A stretch of 64,000 bases of DNA, from assembly GCA_958436175.1 (NCBI GenBank), contig CAUBJF010000002.1:124001-188000 (forward strand), given 5' to 3'. The DNA is from an uncultured Muribaculaceae bacterium. Lineage in GTDB: Bacteria > Bacteroidota > Bacteroidia > Bacteroidales > Muribaculaceae. Shown piece by piece: positions 1 to 8,980 of this stretch. The notes beneath the pieces were generated by a model. It had not been told where the DNA came from and ran no database searches. It worked only from the letters and a program-made list of their open reading frames with translations. A program made the translations under genes and the position numbers. Each line of letters opens with the position of its first letter. Position 1 is the first letter of the stretch.

Positions 1-80
1 GCTCTGCCATAATCAGCTAATATATAGAGATATAAATTATATAATCTATGAAAGGTTGTTTTTACTTCATTTTGAAAGTA

Positions 81-88
81 CAAAATTA
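81..88 (-). promoter_or_regulatory. possible -7 element reading out of the window
   Basis: On the minus strand these bases read TAATTTTG, the Bacteroidota -7 form. It points left, so any gene it serves lies outside the window. No TTG is seen at the expected distance upstream, so the call rests on the -7 match alone. Confidence 0.35.
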
Positions 89-174
89 GCAAAAAAAACC
101 GATTCCATACATAAATTAATATAAAGGCTGAAGCTTAGGGTCTCGACTTTATCCGTTGTTAGTTTTATTATGTA

Positions 175-762
175 TCAGTCTGTGTCGGAAGGACTGAAAA
201 CTTCGAAGCTGCTATCCTGATAGAAAACGATGATGCTTTTGATTTTTTTACCTTTGGCAGTTCCTTCACTACCTTCTCCGATGCTACTGAGCTTGTTTGT
301 GATAGACTCTTCCTCTTTTGACCTCAAAGTCTCTCCTATGTCTCTATCGTCTCTGTTCCCTGTGGAATTTTGATTTACAGAGGTATAGTTCCTGTAGATG
401 AAAGGTTCATCCACAGTCTCTCTTTTATCAGGCGCGAGGTTGAAAACGCCTTGAATTTCAGTACTTTTGGATGTATTTTGGGTCGCTTGCCCGAGATTTT
501 GAACCTCTGACGTTTCAAAATTTGGGTCTGTCAACATATTGCCCGACCCAAATAGAAGCCAGGAGATATCAAGAATGGGAAATGTGTCATGGAGTTTCTT
601 CAGCAGCTGATCGCTAATAGATTTGTTACGACCGTGAAGCAACTGCGACAAAGTAGGGCGAGGGATGGTCGCCGTATCCGCAAACTGTGAGTTTGTAAGT
701 CCTGTATATGTCATAAAAGTCTTAAGTCGCGTTATGACAGGATTTTCCTCGTTCGTTTCCAT
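175..762 (-). CDS. XRE-family helix-turn-helix regulator
   Basis: A 195-residue protein with an N-terminal lambda-repressor-like helix-turn-helix (about residues 10-70): a TNSQFAD turn helix, a PRPTLSQLLHGR recognition region, and the DISWLLFGSG end motif common in Bacteroidota XRE proteins. The middle is polar and probably disordered. The C-terminus, KIKSIIVFYQDSSFEVFSP, is a short hydrophobic strand, perhaps for dimerisation (inference). An in-frame ATG exists at 792, but it lies inside the -7 element of a good minus-strand promoter (790-820). The ATG at 762 is therefore preferred and gives a leader of about 20 bases. No neighbour shares the strand, and several CAAAT motifs upstream suggest self-regulation (inference). 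The target genes are unknown. Confidence 0.8.
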   Translation of the reverse strand: METNEENPVITRLKTFMTYTGLTNSQFADTATIPRPTLSQLLHGRNKSISDQLLKKLHDTFPILDISWLLFGSGNMLTDPNFETSEVQNLGQATQNTSKSTEIQGVFNLAPDKRETVDEPFIYRNYTSVNQNSTGNRDDRDIGETLRSKEEESITNKLSSIGEGSEGTAKGKKIKSIIVFYQDSSFEVFSPSDTD

Positions 763-1627
763 CAGTTCTTGATTTGAAATTCGAATGTGCAAATTTAAAT
801 AATTAAATCGTAAACTGCAAATTCTAATTCTTAAATTTGATATTTACAAATGGTAATTATGTATTTAAGATTACAAATTAACCTTGAGAAACTGAAAGAT
901 CTTAGGTCGCAAAGAGGAGGGTCGAAGATAATTAGGAGTTCGACTTTTAGATTAGATTATCTTGTGTATATTATTCTAAATATGCATTTTACGCCTCTTT
1001 ATTAGTTGCTGTAGTCTGTTGGTTGTCTAAGGAGTACGTAGAGTTCAAGCTATTGTTTATAATAATTTCATTCATTATTGGGAGTCAATAATATAGTAGC
1101 TATGTTAAATAGTGTTAGACCTTGTATTTCTCGATTGAAAACTGTCAATAGGCAGACTGTAGTATTTTAAATTCGTCGAATCCGTCGTTATAAGCCAAAT
1201 TCGAATTCAGCAATGTAAATGTGAAGAATGAGAAAATAATAGTAAATATTTGATGCTATCGTAAATTATGCAAAGTGCAATAGCACTTTAGTAATTTGTC
1301 GCCTCGATTATTTGAAATTGTCGGTTCCTTGTTAAGTTGTTATATGTAACTAACATTCTCATGCGTCATAGAGTTTTCAATTAGCTCTATTTTAAACTCT
1401 CTTAACTGCTGTATATCTTAACGGATTAACTGATTTCGAATAATAGCTAAGTGTAAGCGTAATCTTCATCTCTCACTTACAAAAAGCAAGAAACAAAAGT
1501 TACATAATCGACATTATGTTAAATATAGACAATGAAGAACACTATTACCCTATTATTTTTCATGGATACTTCAAAATAATTCGTTCATAGTGTAATTTTA
1601 CTACTTTTCATTCGTCTTATAGATATA
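763..1627. other. 865-base AT-rich intergenic region with hairpins
   Basis: No convincing coding sequence is seen on either strand. The region holds the XRE promoter at its left end and CAAAT motifs at 790, 818, 847 and 874, about 28 bases apart. Three perfect hairpins follow: GTCGAA/TTCGAC at 921-944 with a 12-base loop, ATTATTG/CAATAAT at 1074-1092 with a 5-base loop, and AAAGTGC/GCACTTT at 1272-1289 with an AATA loop. The right end probably carries the promoter of the sigma factor gene: TACTTTTC at 1602-1609 or TAATTTTA at 1593-1600, neither with a clear TTG partner. It is by far the longest gap in the window, and a small RNA or decayed gene cannot be excluded. Confidence 0.6.
790..820 (-). 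promoter_or_regulatory. promoter of the XRE regulator gene
   Basis: On the minus strand TTG (820-818) is followed after 20 bases by TAAATTTG (797-790), a full match to the Bacteroidota vegetative promoter form. Transcription would start near 783, which rules out the ATG at 792 as a start codon. Confidence 0.7.
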
Positions 1628-2134
1628 ATGGCAAACAAAGATTCTAATAAGGAAGACAGATTTATGTCCTTGGTCAAACAATATCGTGATGTTGTTTCCA
1701 AGGTTTGCTATCTCTATAGTTCTCCCACTGCTCCTTTTGAAGACCTGTATCAGGAAGTGCTTATCAATCTTTGGCAGGGACTTGAAACATTTCGTGGCGA
1801 TTCAAAAATTTCAACCTGGATATATCGTACTGCAATCAATACATGCATTACATGGCATCGAAAGAATAGAAAATACTCCTCATCGTCTACCGATCGTCTT
1901 GAAGACATCTCTATCGAACCTATAGATTCAGCCTCTGGAGAAAGACAGGACCAGTGGCGCGAATTGATGTCTCTCATCTCATGTCTCGGTGTGCTTGATA
2001 AAGCTTTGATTACCCTTTGGTTAGATGGCCGCACGTACGATGAGATAGCCGAAGTTACAGGTTTGGGCCAAAGCAATGTCGCGGTAAGACTTCATAGGAT
2101 TAAGTCTCGTTTAAACAAAATGGCAAATTCGTAA
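1628..2134 (+). CDS. ECF-type RNA polymerase sigma factor
   Basis: A 168-residue sigma-70 family factor. Region 2 spans about residues 10-80 and contains DLYQEVLINLWQGLETF and STWIYRTAINTCI, which contact core polymerase and the -10 DNA. Region 4 spans about 110-165 with a helix-turn-helix (RTYDEIAEVTGLGQSNVAVR) that reads the -35. The length and the lack of regions 1 and 3 make it an extracytoplasmic-function type. The next gene starts one base after the stop and encodes a membrane protein, the usual place for an anti-sigma partner. The promoter is not of the strong vegetative form, which would fit self-activation (inference). Confidence 0.9.
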   Translation: MANKDSNKEDRFMSLVKQYRDVVSKVCYLYSSPTAPFEDLYQEVLINLWQGLETFRGDSKISTWIYRTAINTCITWHRKNRKYSSSSTDRLEDISIEPIDSASGERQDQWRELMSLISCLGVLDKALITLWLDGRTYDEIAEVTGLGQSNVAVRLHRIKSRLNKMANS

Positions 2135-2135
2135 C

Positions 2136-2702
2136 ATGAATATAGAAGATTTACAGAAACAATGGAGTAATTTATCATTCGAAGGAAAGAAATTCGAAGA
2201 TGATAATCGCAAAGTGTTTGACAGAATCGCATCTGGGAAAGCATTGAGCTTTCAAAAGCGGCTGGCAAATACATTCTTACTAACAACTTGTTTAGGGCTA
2301 CTTTTACCATGCCTTGCACCGGCACTTGTCTATATGCTGAATATACCTGTCTGGGAAGCAATCCTGTATGCATTATTCGGCATCATAATGTCGGCTGCCA
2401 ATTTTTGTCTAAGAAGATACATCATTCGTACAGACTTTATCCACTACCCTGTTGTCATGGCTATAGAAAAAGCCATTAGTATCCGTGGTAGAATACGGCT
2501 CATTCGGTTTCTCGGTTTTTGTCTCGGACTTCCCATAGTACTTTCGTTAGGCATGGAGTTGACGTCCGGCTCTAAGGGTACTGTCTGCGGCTTTGTTATC
2601 GGTATTGTCCTTGGACTGATTTTCGGCATTTTCAAGTGGCGCAAGCAAAGCAAGCTGACGCGTTCACTGCTTGATGAGTTAAAAATCTGTAGAGAAGATT
2701 GA
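2136..2702 (+). CDS. four-helix membrane protein, candidate anti-sigma partner
   Basis: A 188-residue protein with a polar N-terminal segment of about 45 residues (starting MNIEDLQKQWSNL) and two pairs of predicted membrane helices, near residues 45-92 and 122-168. The order, a soluble N-terminus followed by membrane helices and encoded immediately after an ECF sigma factor, suggests that the N-terminus holds the sigma factor at the membrane. No zinc anti-sigma HxxxCxxC motif is seen, so the role is inferred from context only. No known family was recognised. Confidence 0.65.
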   Translation: MNIEDLQKQWSNLSFEGKKFEDDNRKVFDRIASGKALSFQKRLANTFLLTTCLGLLLPCLAPALVYMLNIPVWEAILYALFGIIMSAANFCLRRYIIRTDFIHYPVVMAIEKAISIRGRIRLIRFLGFCLGLPIVLSLGMELTSGSKGTVCGFVIGIVLGLIFGIFKWRKQSKLTRSLLDELKICRED

Positions 2703-2767
2703 TGAGCCTTTATTTATTTGTCAACAAACATGTTACAGTAAATATCGCGATAAAATTCGTCATGAAA

Positions 2768-2798
2768 TTGCACTTTATAGACGAAATTAGTACCTTTG
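2768..2798 (+). promoter_or_regulatory. promoter of the pyrB operon
   Basis: TTG (2768-2770), 20 bases, then TACCTTTG (2791-2798). A start of transcription near 2805 excludes the in-frame TTG codon at 2796 and fixes the pyrB start at the ATG at 2829. Confidence 0.8.
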
Positions 2799-2828
2799 TG
2801 CATCATATTCAAATCACATCTCAGGGCA

Positions 2829-3752
2829 ATGAATAATAAAAGCCTTGTCTCTATCGCAGACATCTCAAAAGACGAAATGCTCGAGCTCCTTGCTCGGGCC
2901 CAGTATTTCGAGAATCACCCGAATAGTAAAATTCTCGATGGAAAAGTAATCGCGACTCTTTTCTTTGAACCATCTACACGTACAAGATTGAGTTTTGAGA
3001 CAGCAGTTAACCGTCTTGGTGGCCGTGTTATCGGTTTCTCTGATGCATCAACATCGAGTACATCCAAAGGCGAGACGCTGAAGGACACCATAAAGATGGT
3101 GTCGAACTACGCAGACCTTATAGTCATGCGTCACTATCTGGAAGGCGCTGCTCGTTATGCCACTGAGGTTACAGAGGTCCCTATCGTCAATGCTGGCGAC
3201 GGTGCTAACCAACATCCCTCCCAGACAATGCTTGATCTTTATTCTATTTTAAAGACTCAAGGTCGTCTTGATAACCTGACAATAACTATGGTCGGTGACC
3301 TTAAATACGGCCGCACTGTCCATTCCCTGCTGATGGCACTACGGTATTTCAACCCTGTGTTCCATTTTGTCTCTGCTCCTACACTCAGGATGCCCGAAGA
3401 ATACCTCAAAGTATGCGAAGCTGAGGGTATCGAGTTCCATGAACACACAGACTTCTCCGAGGATGTCATCAACGCTAGCGATATTCTCTACATGACCCGC
3501 GTGCAGCAAGAACGATTCTCGGATGCTCTGGAGTATGAAAAGGTGAAAAACCTTTATACTCTCCGGAATGCAATGCTGGAAGGCTCAAAGCCCAATCTTA
3601 AGATTCTCCATCCCCTCCCTCGCGTCAACGAGATTGCCGCCGATGTAGACGACAATCCCAAGGCATATTATTTCGAGCAGGCACGTAACGGTGTTTTCGC
3701 CCGTCAGGCTATTATTTCACGAGCTTTAGGAATTGAAATACCTTTGAAATGA
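2829..3752 (+). CDS. pyrB: aspartate carbamoyltransferase catalytic subunit
   Basis: This enzyme condenses carbamoyl phosphate with L-aspartate, the first committed step of pyrimidine synthesis. The protein has 307 residues against 311 for the E. coli catalytic chain. It carries the carbamoyl-phosphate signature FFEPSTRTRLSFETA, the STSKGETLKDT loop with its lysine, and HPLPRVNEIAADVD near the C-terminus. The start at 2829 is chosen because the longer frame begins inside the promoter. The stop overlaps the start of pyrI by four bases (ATGA), so the catalytic and regulatory chains are translationally coupled and should form the class B (2c3:3r2) holoenzyme. Confidence 0.97.
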   Translation: MNNKSLVSIADISKDEMLELLARAQYFENHPNSKILDGKVIATLFFEPSTRTRLSFETAVNRLGGRVIGFSDASTSSTSKGETLKDTIKMVSNYADLIVMRHYLEGAARYATEVTEVPIVNAGDGANQHPSQTMLDLYSILKTQGRLDNLTITMVGDLKYGRTVHSLLMALRYFNPVFHFVSAPTLRMPEEYLKVCEAEGIEFHEHTDFSEDVINASDILYMTRVQQERFSDALEYEKVKNLYTLRNAMLEGSKPNLKILHPLPRVNEIAADVDDNPKAYYFEQARNGVFARQAIISRALGIEIPLK

Positions 3753-4213
3753 CAAACGATAAGAAAGAACTTGCCGTAGCGGCCCTGCGGAACGGCACTG
3801 TTATAGACCATATACCGTCAGATGCTGTCTTTGCTGCGGTCCGTATCCTCGGTCTCGAGAAAAGCATCAACAGCATCACTATCGGCAACAATCTCAAGAG
3901 CCGTAAGCTTGGTAGCAAGGGCATCATTAAAGTTGCCGACACGTTCTTTGAACCTATAGAGCTCGAACGTATCGCCCTCATCGCTCCTTCTGCAGTCGTA
4001 AACATTATCCGCGACTACGAAGTTGTTGAAAAATATCCAATCTCTCTTCCCGATGAAGTGACTGGTATCGTACGCTGTCCTAATCCTAAATGTGTGACTA
4101 ATCACCAGCCGATTGAAACTCGTTTTGATGTAGTTGACAGAGATAATGTAAAACTACGCTGTCATTACTGCAATCATACCGTATCCGGAGCCGAAGCAGA
4201 GATTATCCAATGA
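3749..4213 (+). CDS. pyrI: aspartate carbamoyltransferase regulatory subunit
   Basis: The 154-residue regulatory chain binds nucleotide effectors and links catalytic trimers. The N-terminal allosteric domain includes TVIDHIPSDAV. The C-terminal zinc domain has four cysteines in the pattern CPNPKC...CHYC, which bind structural zinc at the contact with PyrB. Its length matches the E. coli chain (153). It overlaps pyrB upstream and the flavin reductase gene downstream by four bases each, so the three genes form one transcript from the 2768-2798 promoter. Allosteric control by CTP/ATP is family knowledge and not visible in the sequence. Confidence 0.96.
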   Translation: MTNDKKELAVAALRNGTVIDHIPSDAVFAAVRILGLEKSINSITIGNNLKSRKLGSKGIIKVADTFFEPIELERIALIAPSAVVNIIRDYEVVEKYPISLPDEVTGIVRCPNPKCVTNHQPIETRFDVVDRDNVKLRCHYCNHTVSGAEAEIIQ

Positions 4214-4773
4214 AGCAGGACTGGAAACCGGGCACACTCCTCTACCCATTACCGGCTGTACTTGTAAGCTGCGGAGATAAGGAAAAATCCAATCTCCTGA
4301 CAGTTGCGTGGACAGGCATTGTATGTACAATGCCGCCGATGCTTTATGTCTCTATACGTCCAGAACGTTTTTCCTATGGTTTGATAAAAGATAACATGCA
4401 GTTCACCGTCAACCTCACTACGGCAGCAATGGCGGATGCGACGGATTTTTGTGGGGTACGTTCCGGTCGCGATTGCGACAAATGGTCTCTTTCCGGACTT
4501 CATCCTGTAGCCGGTGTTGCTGTTGACTGTCCATCAGTCGAAGAGTCTCCATTGTCGCTAGAATGTCGAGTCAAGACTATCTTGCCCCTCGGCACCCATG
4601 ATATGTTCATAGCGGATATCATCAATGTACGGGCTGATGAAAAATACATGGATCCTGAAACGGGAAAATTCAGGCTCGAAGACACCGGCCTCATGAGTTA
4701 TAATCATGGTGCCTATTATGCCCAAGGTCCGTATCTGGGACACTTCGGCTTCTCCGTTAAAAAGAAAAAATAA
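4210..4773 (+). CDS. flavin reductase-like FMN-binding protein
   Basis: A 187-residue protein of the flavin reductase/FMN-binding split-barrel family. Visible features are the N-terminal PLPAVLVSCGDKEKSNLLTVAWTG segment (given here as PLPAVLVSCG and NLLTVAWTG), the SIRPERFSYGLI motif that usually contacts FMN, and FTVNLTT. The C-terminus ends in a lysine-rich tail. Family members reduce flavin or bind FMN, and the substrate cannot be read from sequence. The gene overlaps pyrI by ATGA. Linkage to pyrimidine synthesis hints at a redox partner role, but no direct evidence supports that. Confidence 0.8.
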   Translation: MKQDWKPGTLLYPLPAVLVSCGDKEKSNLLTVAWTGIVCTMPPMLYVSIRPERFSYGLIKDNMQFTVNLTTAAMADATDFCGVRSGRDCDKWSLSGLHPVAGVAVDCPSVEESPLSLECRVKTILPLGTHDMFIADIINVRADEKYMDPETGKFRLEDTGLMSYNHGAYYAQGPYLGHFGFSVKKKK

Positions 4774-4794
4774 AAAACTCCAATAAGAGAGACT

Positions 4795-6075
4795 ATGAAT
4801 AAAGACACAGTTATTTTCGACCTTATCGAAGCTGAAAACCGCCGTCAGAAAGATGGCATCGAACTCATCGCATCGGAAAATTATGTAAGTCAGGAAGTCC
4901 TGAAAGCTATGGGTTCCTGTCTTACCAATAAATACGCCGAAGGATATCCCGGTAGAAGATACTATGGCGGATGTCAGGTCGTCGACCAAGTCGAACAGCT
5001 TGCCATCGAACGCGTCAAGCAGCTCTTTGGTGCCGAATATGCTAATGTCCAGCCCCACTCCGGAGCTCAGGCGAACATGGCCGTATTCATGGCATGCCTT
5101 CGTCCTGGAGACAAATTCATAGGGCTTAACCTCAGCCATGGCGGTCATCTGAGCCATGGTAGTCCTGTAAACTTCTCCGGACTTGTATTCAATGCCCTCG
5201 AATATAATGTCGATCATGAGACGGGCCTCGTCGATTACGATGCAATGGAGGAAACATGTCTTCGCGAAAAGCCCCGTCTTATCATCGGTGGTGCGAGTGC
5301 ATATTCCCGAGAATGGGACTACGCACGCATGCGTAAGATTGCCGACGAGATAGATGCTATTTTCATGGTAGATATGGCTCACCCAGCCGGTATGATTGCA
5401 GCAGGACTGCTCACTAATCCTCTTCCCTATGCACATATCGTTACATCGACTACGCACAAGACCCTTCGTGGTCCGCGTGGCGGCATAATCCTCATGGGCA
5501 AAGATTTTGTAAACCCCTGGGGTAAGACAAGTCCCAAGGGCGAACCTCGGATGATGTCCCAGCTCCTCGATTCTGCTGTGTTCCCCGGTGTTCAGGGCGG
5601 CCCACTCGAACATGTTATCGCAGGTAAGGCAGTCGCCTTCCACGAAGCCCTCCAGCCGGAATTCACAACCTATCAGAAGCAAGTCAAGGAGAATGCAAGC
5701 ACTCTTGCCAAAGCTCTTGCTGATCTCGGCTACAAGATTGTTTCAGGTGGCACCGATAATCACTGCATCCTCATTGACCTTCGCACCAAGTACCCCGACT
5801 TGACTGGTAAAGTTGCTGAGCGAGTACTTGTTGAGGCCGATATCACTGCAAACAAGAATATGGTTCCTTTCGACAGCCGCAGTCCGTTCCAGACATCGGG
5901 TATCCGTCTCGGAACCCCTGCCATTACTACACGAGGCTTGAAATCCGATGAGATGCTCACTATAGCTGCTCTTATCGACAAGGTACTTTCTGCGCCTGAA
6001 AACGCTCAAAATATTGCCGAAGTGCGTAAGACTGTCAATGCGATGATGTCAGGCCGTCCTATCTTTGCATGGTAA
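4795..6075 (+). CDS. glyA: serine hydroxymethyltransferase
   Basis: This PLP enzyme converts serine and tetrahydrofolate to glycine and 5,10-methylene-tetrahydrofolate, the main one-carbon source. The 426-residue length is typical. The start contains the conserved ELIASENYVSQ. TSTTHKTLRGPRGG holds the PLP lysine K222, and YPGRRYYGGC is the usual substrate loop. The PLP-site histidine region DMAHPAGMIAAG is intact. It follows the flavin reductase gene by 21 bases and overlaps ispD by seven, so it belongs to the pyrB transcript. A long antisense frame lies opposite the gene and is a codon-use artefact. Confidence 0.98.
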   Translation: MNKDTVIFDLIEAENRRQKDGIELIASENYVSQEVLKAMGSCLTNKYAEGYPGRRYYGGCQVVDQVEQLAIERVKQLFGAEYANVQPHSGAQANMAVFMACLRPGDKFIGLNLSHGGHLSHGSPVNFSGLVFNALEYNVDHETGLVDYDAMEETCLREKPRLIIGGASAYSREWDYARMRKIADEIDAIFMVDMAHPAGMIAAGLLTNPLPYAHIVTSTTHKTLRGPRGGIILMGKDFVNPWGKTSPKGEPRMMSQLLDSAVFPGVQGGPLEHVIAGKAVAFHEALQPEFTTYQKQVKENASTLAKALADLGYKIVSGGTDNHCILIDLRTKYPDLTGKVAERVLVEADITANKNMVPFDSRSPFQTSGIRLGTPAITTRGLKSDEMLTIAALIDKVLSAPENAQNIAEVRKTVNAMMSGRPIFAW

Positions 6076-6791
6076 ACAACACACAACCTATAAACCTTTC
6101 CGGCGGCCACGATGCAATAATAGTCATCGTGGCCGCCGGAAAAGGTCTTCGATTCGGTGGAGATGCACCAAAGCAGTTCGTGGATCTCGAAGGAAGACCT
6201 GTCTTGATTCATACTATAGAGGCTTTTCGTAGTGCCCTTCCTCAATCGAGGATTATCCTTGTCTTATCTACGGGTGGTAAGGATATCTGGCAAGAGATAT
6301 GCCATGATTACGAATTTGCCTCCCCCGAGATTGTCATAGGTGGAAGCTGTCGTAGTGACTCAGTCGCTAATGCATTGAAATTACTTGACAATAAAGGAGA
6401 TAAAGTAGTGATGATACACGACGGTGCTAGGCCTCTCGTCTCAACGGGCTTGATTCAAAGGATGTATCAAGCTATCGCTGTTGATCATTTCGATGCCGCA
6501 GTTCCCGCAACTCTTCCGACAGATGCCATTTGCATGTTGGACAATTCTGCACTTCGACCTGTGGACAGGAACCAGTATAGGAACGTTCAGACTCCTCAGT
6601 CGTTTAGACTTAGTGTCATCAAGGAAGCTTACACTCGTCGGAATAGTAATGTTGTTGCGGCCGATGATGCGACGATGGTCCGTATCAACACCGAATATAA
6701 GATTCATGAAGTTGAAGGCGAAAAAACAAATATCAAAATCACCAATCCATTCGATATAGAAATTGCTTCTGTCTTTCTCCGGAAACGATAA
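6069..6791 (+). CDS. ispD: 2-C-methyl-D-erythritol 4-phosphate cytidylyltransferase
   Basis: IspD joins CTP and methylerythritol phosphate in the non-mevalonate isoprenoid pathway. The 240-residue protein has the nucleotidyltransferase start motif VIVAAGKGLRFGGDAPKQF with the CTP-binding glycine loop and basic residues. VMIHDGARPLVS is the conserved metal/substrate segment, and RNQYRNVQTPQSFR matches the family signature. The start overlaps glyA and the end overlaps recG by one base (TAATG). About 15 extra N-terminal residues precede the usual start, so a slightly later start is possible, though no other early ATG is in frame. Confidence 0.95.
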   Translation: MVNNTQPINLSGGHDAIIVIVAAGKGLRFGGDAPKQFVDLEGRPVLIHTIEAFRSALPQSRIILVLSTGGKDIWQEICHDYEFASPEIVIGGSCRSDSVANALKLLDNKGDKVVMIHDGARPLVSTGLIQRMYQAIAVDHFDAAVPATLPTDAICMLDNSALRPVDRNQYRNVQTPQSFRLSVIKEAYTRRNSNVVAADDATMVRINTEYKIHEVEGEKTNIKITNPFDIEIASVFLRKR

Positions 6792-8896
6792 TGTTGTCAC
6801 TACGTAACTACGAGCTTAAATATGTCAAAGGCATAGGCCCTGCAAGAGCGGAGTTGCTAAAAAAAGAACTCGGCCTTGTCTCGGCATATGATTTGCTTCA
6901 TCATTTTCCTCACAGCTACGTTGATCGTTCCCGAACTTACTCCATAAGAAGTCTTCGAGATGCGCAGGGTGAACTTCCAGCCGTACAGCTTAAGGGACGG
7001 TTCATATCCTTCAATGTACTAGGCGAAGGAGCTAAGCTGAGACTGGTAGGGCTTTTTTCCGACGGAACGGCAACTCTCGAGTGTGTTTGGTTTAAATCCG
7101 CCGTCAAGACGGCACGCCAAAAGTTCAAGACGGGGTGTGAATATGTCATATTTGGGAAACCCGGTCATTTCAATGGAACCTTACAGTTGACTCATCCCGA
7201 AATCGACTTACCAGATTCTATAAACGCCCAGGAAAGTGTGCGTGGCGTCTACCCTCTCACCGAAAAATTGAGACAGCGAGCTTTTGACAGTCGAGCCTTC
7301 TATACAGCTATTGCGAACCTACTGCAAAGTAGGGCGAATCCTTTTCAAGAAACGCTGCCCTCGACCGTAATAAAAGAACTTGGTCTTATGTCTCTCGACC
7401 AGGCAATAAGACAGGTCCATATTCCGACAGACTCAGCATTGCTTGCCAAAGCACGGTTCAGGCTGAAATTCGAAGAGCTTTTCTACATTCAGACCGATAT
7501 GCTCAGGAAAAGCCGAAAGAGGAAAAACGAGATAGCAGGTTATATCATGCCACGTGTCGGACGGTGGTTCAATGATTTCTATAGCCAATGTCTGCCATTC
7601 GAACTTACCGGTGCACAAAAAAGAGTCATTAAGGAAATAAGAGCCGATATGTTGGGAGGAAAGCAGATGAATCGTCTTGTACAAGGTGATGTAGGAAGTG
7701 GAAAGACCTTAGTCGCACTGATGTGCATGCTCTTGGCTGTCGACAACGGCTATCAGGCTTGTCTCATGGCTCCTACTGAGATTCTTGCGACGCAGCATTA
7801 CCAGACCATCGTCTCTATGGCTTCAAAAATAGGTCTTAATGTCAGGCTTCTCACAGGTTCCACTAAGAAATCAGAAAGAGATATAATCGATACTCAGCTC
7901 CGTGACGGCAGTCTTCATATTTTGGTCGGGACTCATGCTGTCATAGAAGACAGAGTCGTATTTAAAAATCTGGGCTTCGTTGTCATCGATGAACAGCATC
8001 GTTTCGGCGTAGCTCAGAGAGCCCGCCTATGGGCTAAAAGTGATGTGCCTCCTCATGTCCTTGTCATGACGGCGACACCTATCCCCCGAACCCTTGCCAT
8101 GACAGTCTATGGCGACCTCGATATCTCTGTCATCGACGAGTTGCCTCCAGGCCGAAAACCGGTGCTAACCGTGCTAAGGTACGAAGAGCAGTACGACCGG
8201 GTTGTAAAAGCCGCAGTCAACCAGATACGTTACGGGCATCAGGTATATATTGTTTATCCTCTCGTAAAGGAAAACGAGAAGCTTGATCTCAAGAGTGCTA
8301 CAGAAGGTTTTGAAGATGCTTGCCGCATATTCGGAGACTATGGTGTCGCCTTTGTTCATGGTCAGATGAAGGCTTCGGAGAAAGAAATACAGATGGAGAA
8401 ATTTGTGTCTGGCAAAGCATCTGTACTGGTGGCGACAACCGTTATAGAAGTCGGTGTCAATGTACCTAATGCCACTACGATGATTATTCGCAATGCCGAA
8501 CGCTTTGGCCTTTCGCAGCTTCATCAGTTGAGAGGTCGCGTGGGGAGGGGAGCCGACAAAAGCTACTGTGTGCTCATCACTAAATACAAGATCTCGGCCG
8601 AATCAAGGAAAAGACTTGAGCTGATGACCAATACTAATGATGGATTTGTCATTGCGGAGGCAGATATGAAGATGAGAGGTCCCGGAGACATAGAGGGGAC
8701 AATGCAGAGCGGACTTCCCTTCGAACTGAACATTGCGAATCTCGCTACGGACGGCCAGATTATTCAGCTCGCAAGAAACGCTGCCGAACGTCTTCTTGAC
8801 CTTGATCCTGATCTGACATCCTTTGAAAACGCCTCTTTTTGCAGAGCACTACAGACCATTGCTAACCACCAGACCGACTGGAGCAGGATAAGTTGA
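6791..8896 (+). CDS. recG: ATP-dependent DNA helicase RecG
   Basis: RecG remodels stalled forks and branched DNA. The 701 residues hold an N-terminal wedge/OB domain (about 1-230), a DExH helicase core with Walker A GDVGSGKT (299-306) and DEQH (400-403), the MTATPIPRTLAM motif III, and a C-terminal helicase domain with QLRGRVGRG (motif VI). The TRG segment RGPGDIEGTMQSGLP follows, as expected for RecG. The length is near the E. coli enzyme (693). The ATG shares one base with the ispD stop, so this is the last gene of the pyrB run. No terminator hairpin is visible after it. Confidence 0.97.
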   Translation: MLSLRNYELKYVKGIGPARAELLKKELGLVSAYDLLHHFPHSYVDRSRTYSIRSLRDAQGELPAVQLKGRFISFNVLGEGAKLRLVGLFSDGTATLECVWFKSAVKTARQKFKTGCEYVIFGKPGHFNGTLQLTHPEIDLPDSINAQESVRGVYPLTEKLRQRAFDSRAFYTAIANLLQSRANPFQETLPSTVIKELGLMSLDQAIRQVHIPTDSALLAKARFRLKFEELFYIQTDMLRKSRKRKNEIAGYIMPRVGRWFNDFYSQCLPFELTGAQKRVIKEIRADMLGGKQMNRLVQGDVGSGKTLVALMCMLLAVDNGYQACLMAPTEILATQHYQTIVSMASKIGLNVRLLTGSTKKSERDIIDTQLRDGSLHILVGTHAVIEDRVVFKNLGFVVIDEQHRFGVAQRARLWAKSDVPPHVLVMTATPIPRTLAMTVYGDLDISVIDELPPGRKPVLTVLRYEEQYDRVVKAAVNQIRYGHQVYIVYPLVKENEKLDLKSATEGFEDACRIFGDYGVAFVHGQMKASEKEIQMEKFVSGKASVLVATTVIEVGVNVPNATTMIIRNAERFGLSQLHQLRGRVGRGADKSYCVLITKYKISAESRKRLELMTNTNDGFVIAEADMKMRGPGDIEGTMQSGLPFELNIANLATDGQIIQLARNAAERLLDLDPDLTSFENASFCRALQTIANHQTDWSRIS

Positions 8897-8917
8897 TTTA
8901 AAAAAGTAGCGTTCATA

Positions 8918-8949
8918 TTGTCGTTACGTCGTTTTTTTGTGTAATTTTA
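8918..8949 (+). promoter_or_regulatory. probable promoter of the YitT-type gene
   Basis: TTG (8918-8920), 21 bases, then TAATTTTA (8942-8949). The last base departs from TAnnTTTG. It lies about 30 bases before the ATG at 8981. Confidence 0.5.
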
Positions 8950-8980
8950 CACCCGATTTATACCAAGACACACCATTAAA

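Noticed and set aside
4558..5682. 374-codon open frame on the minus strand
   Set aside because: It lies opposite the flavin reductase gene and glyA, has no family motif, and arises from codon use of the real genes.
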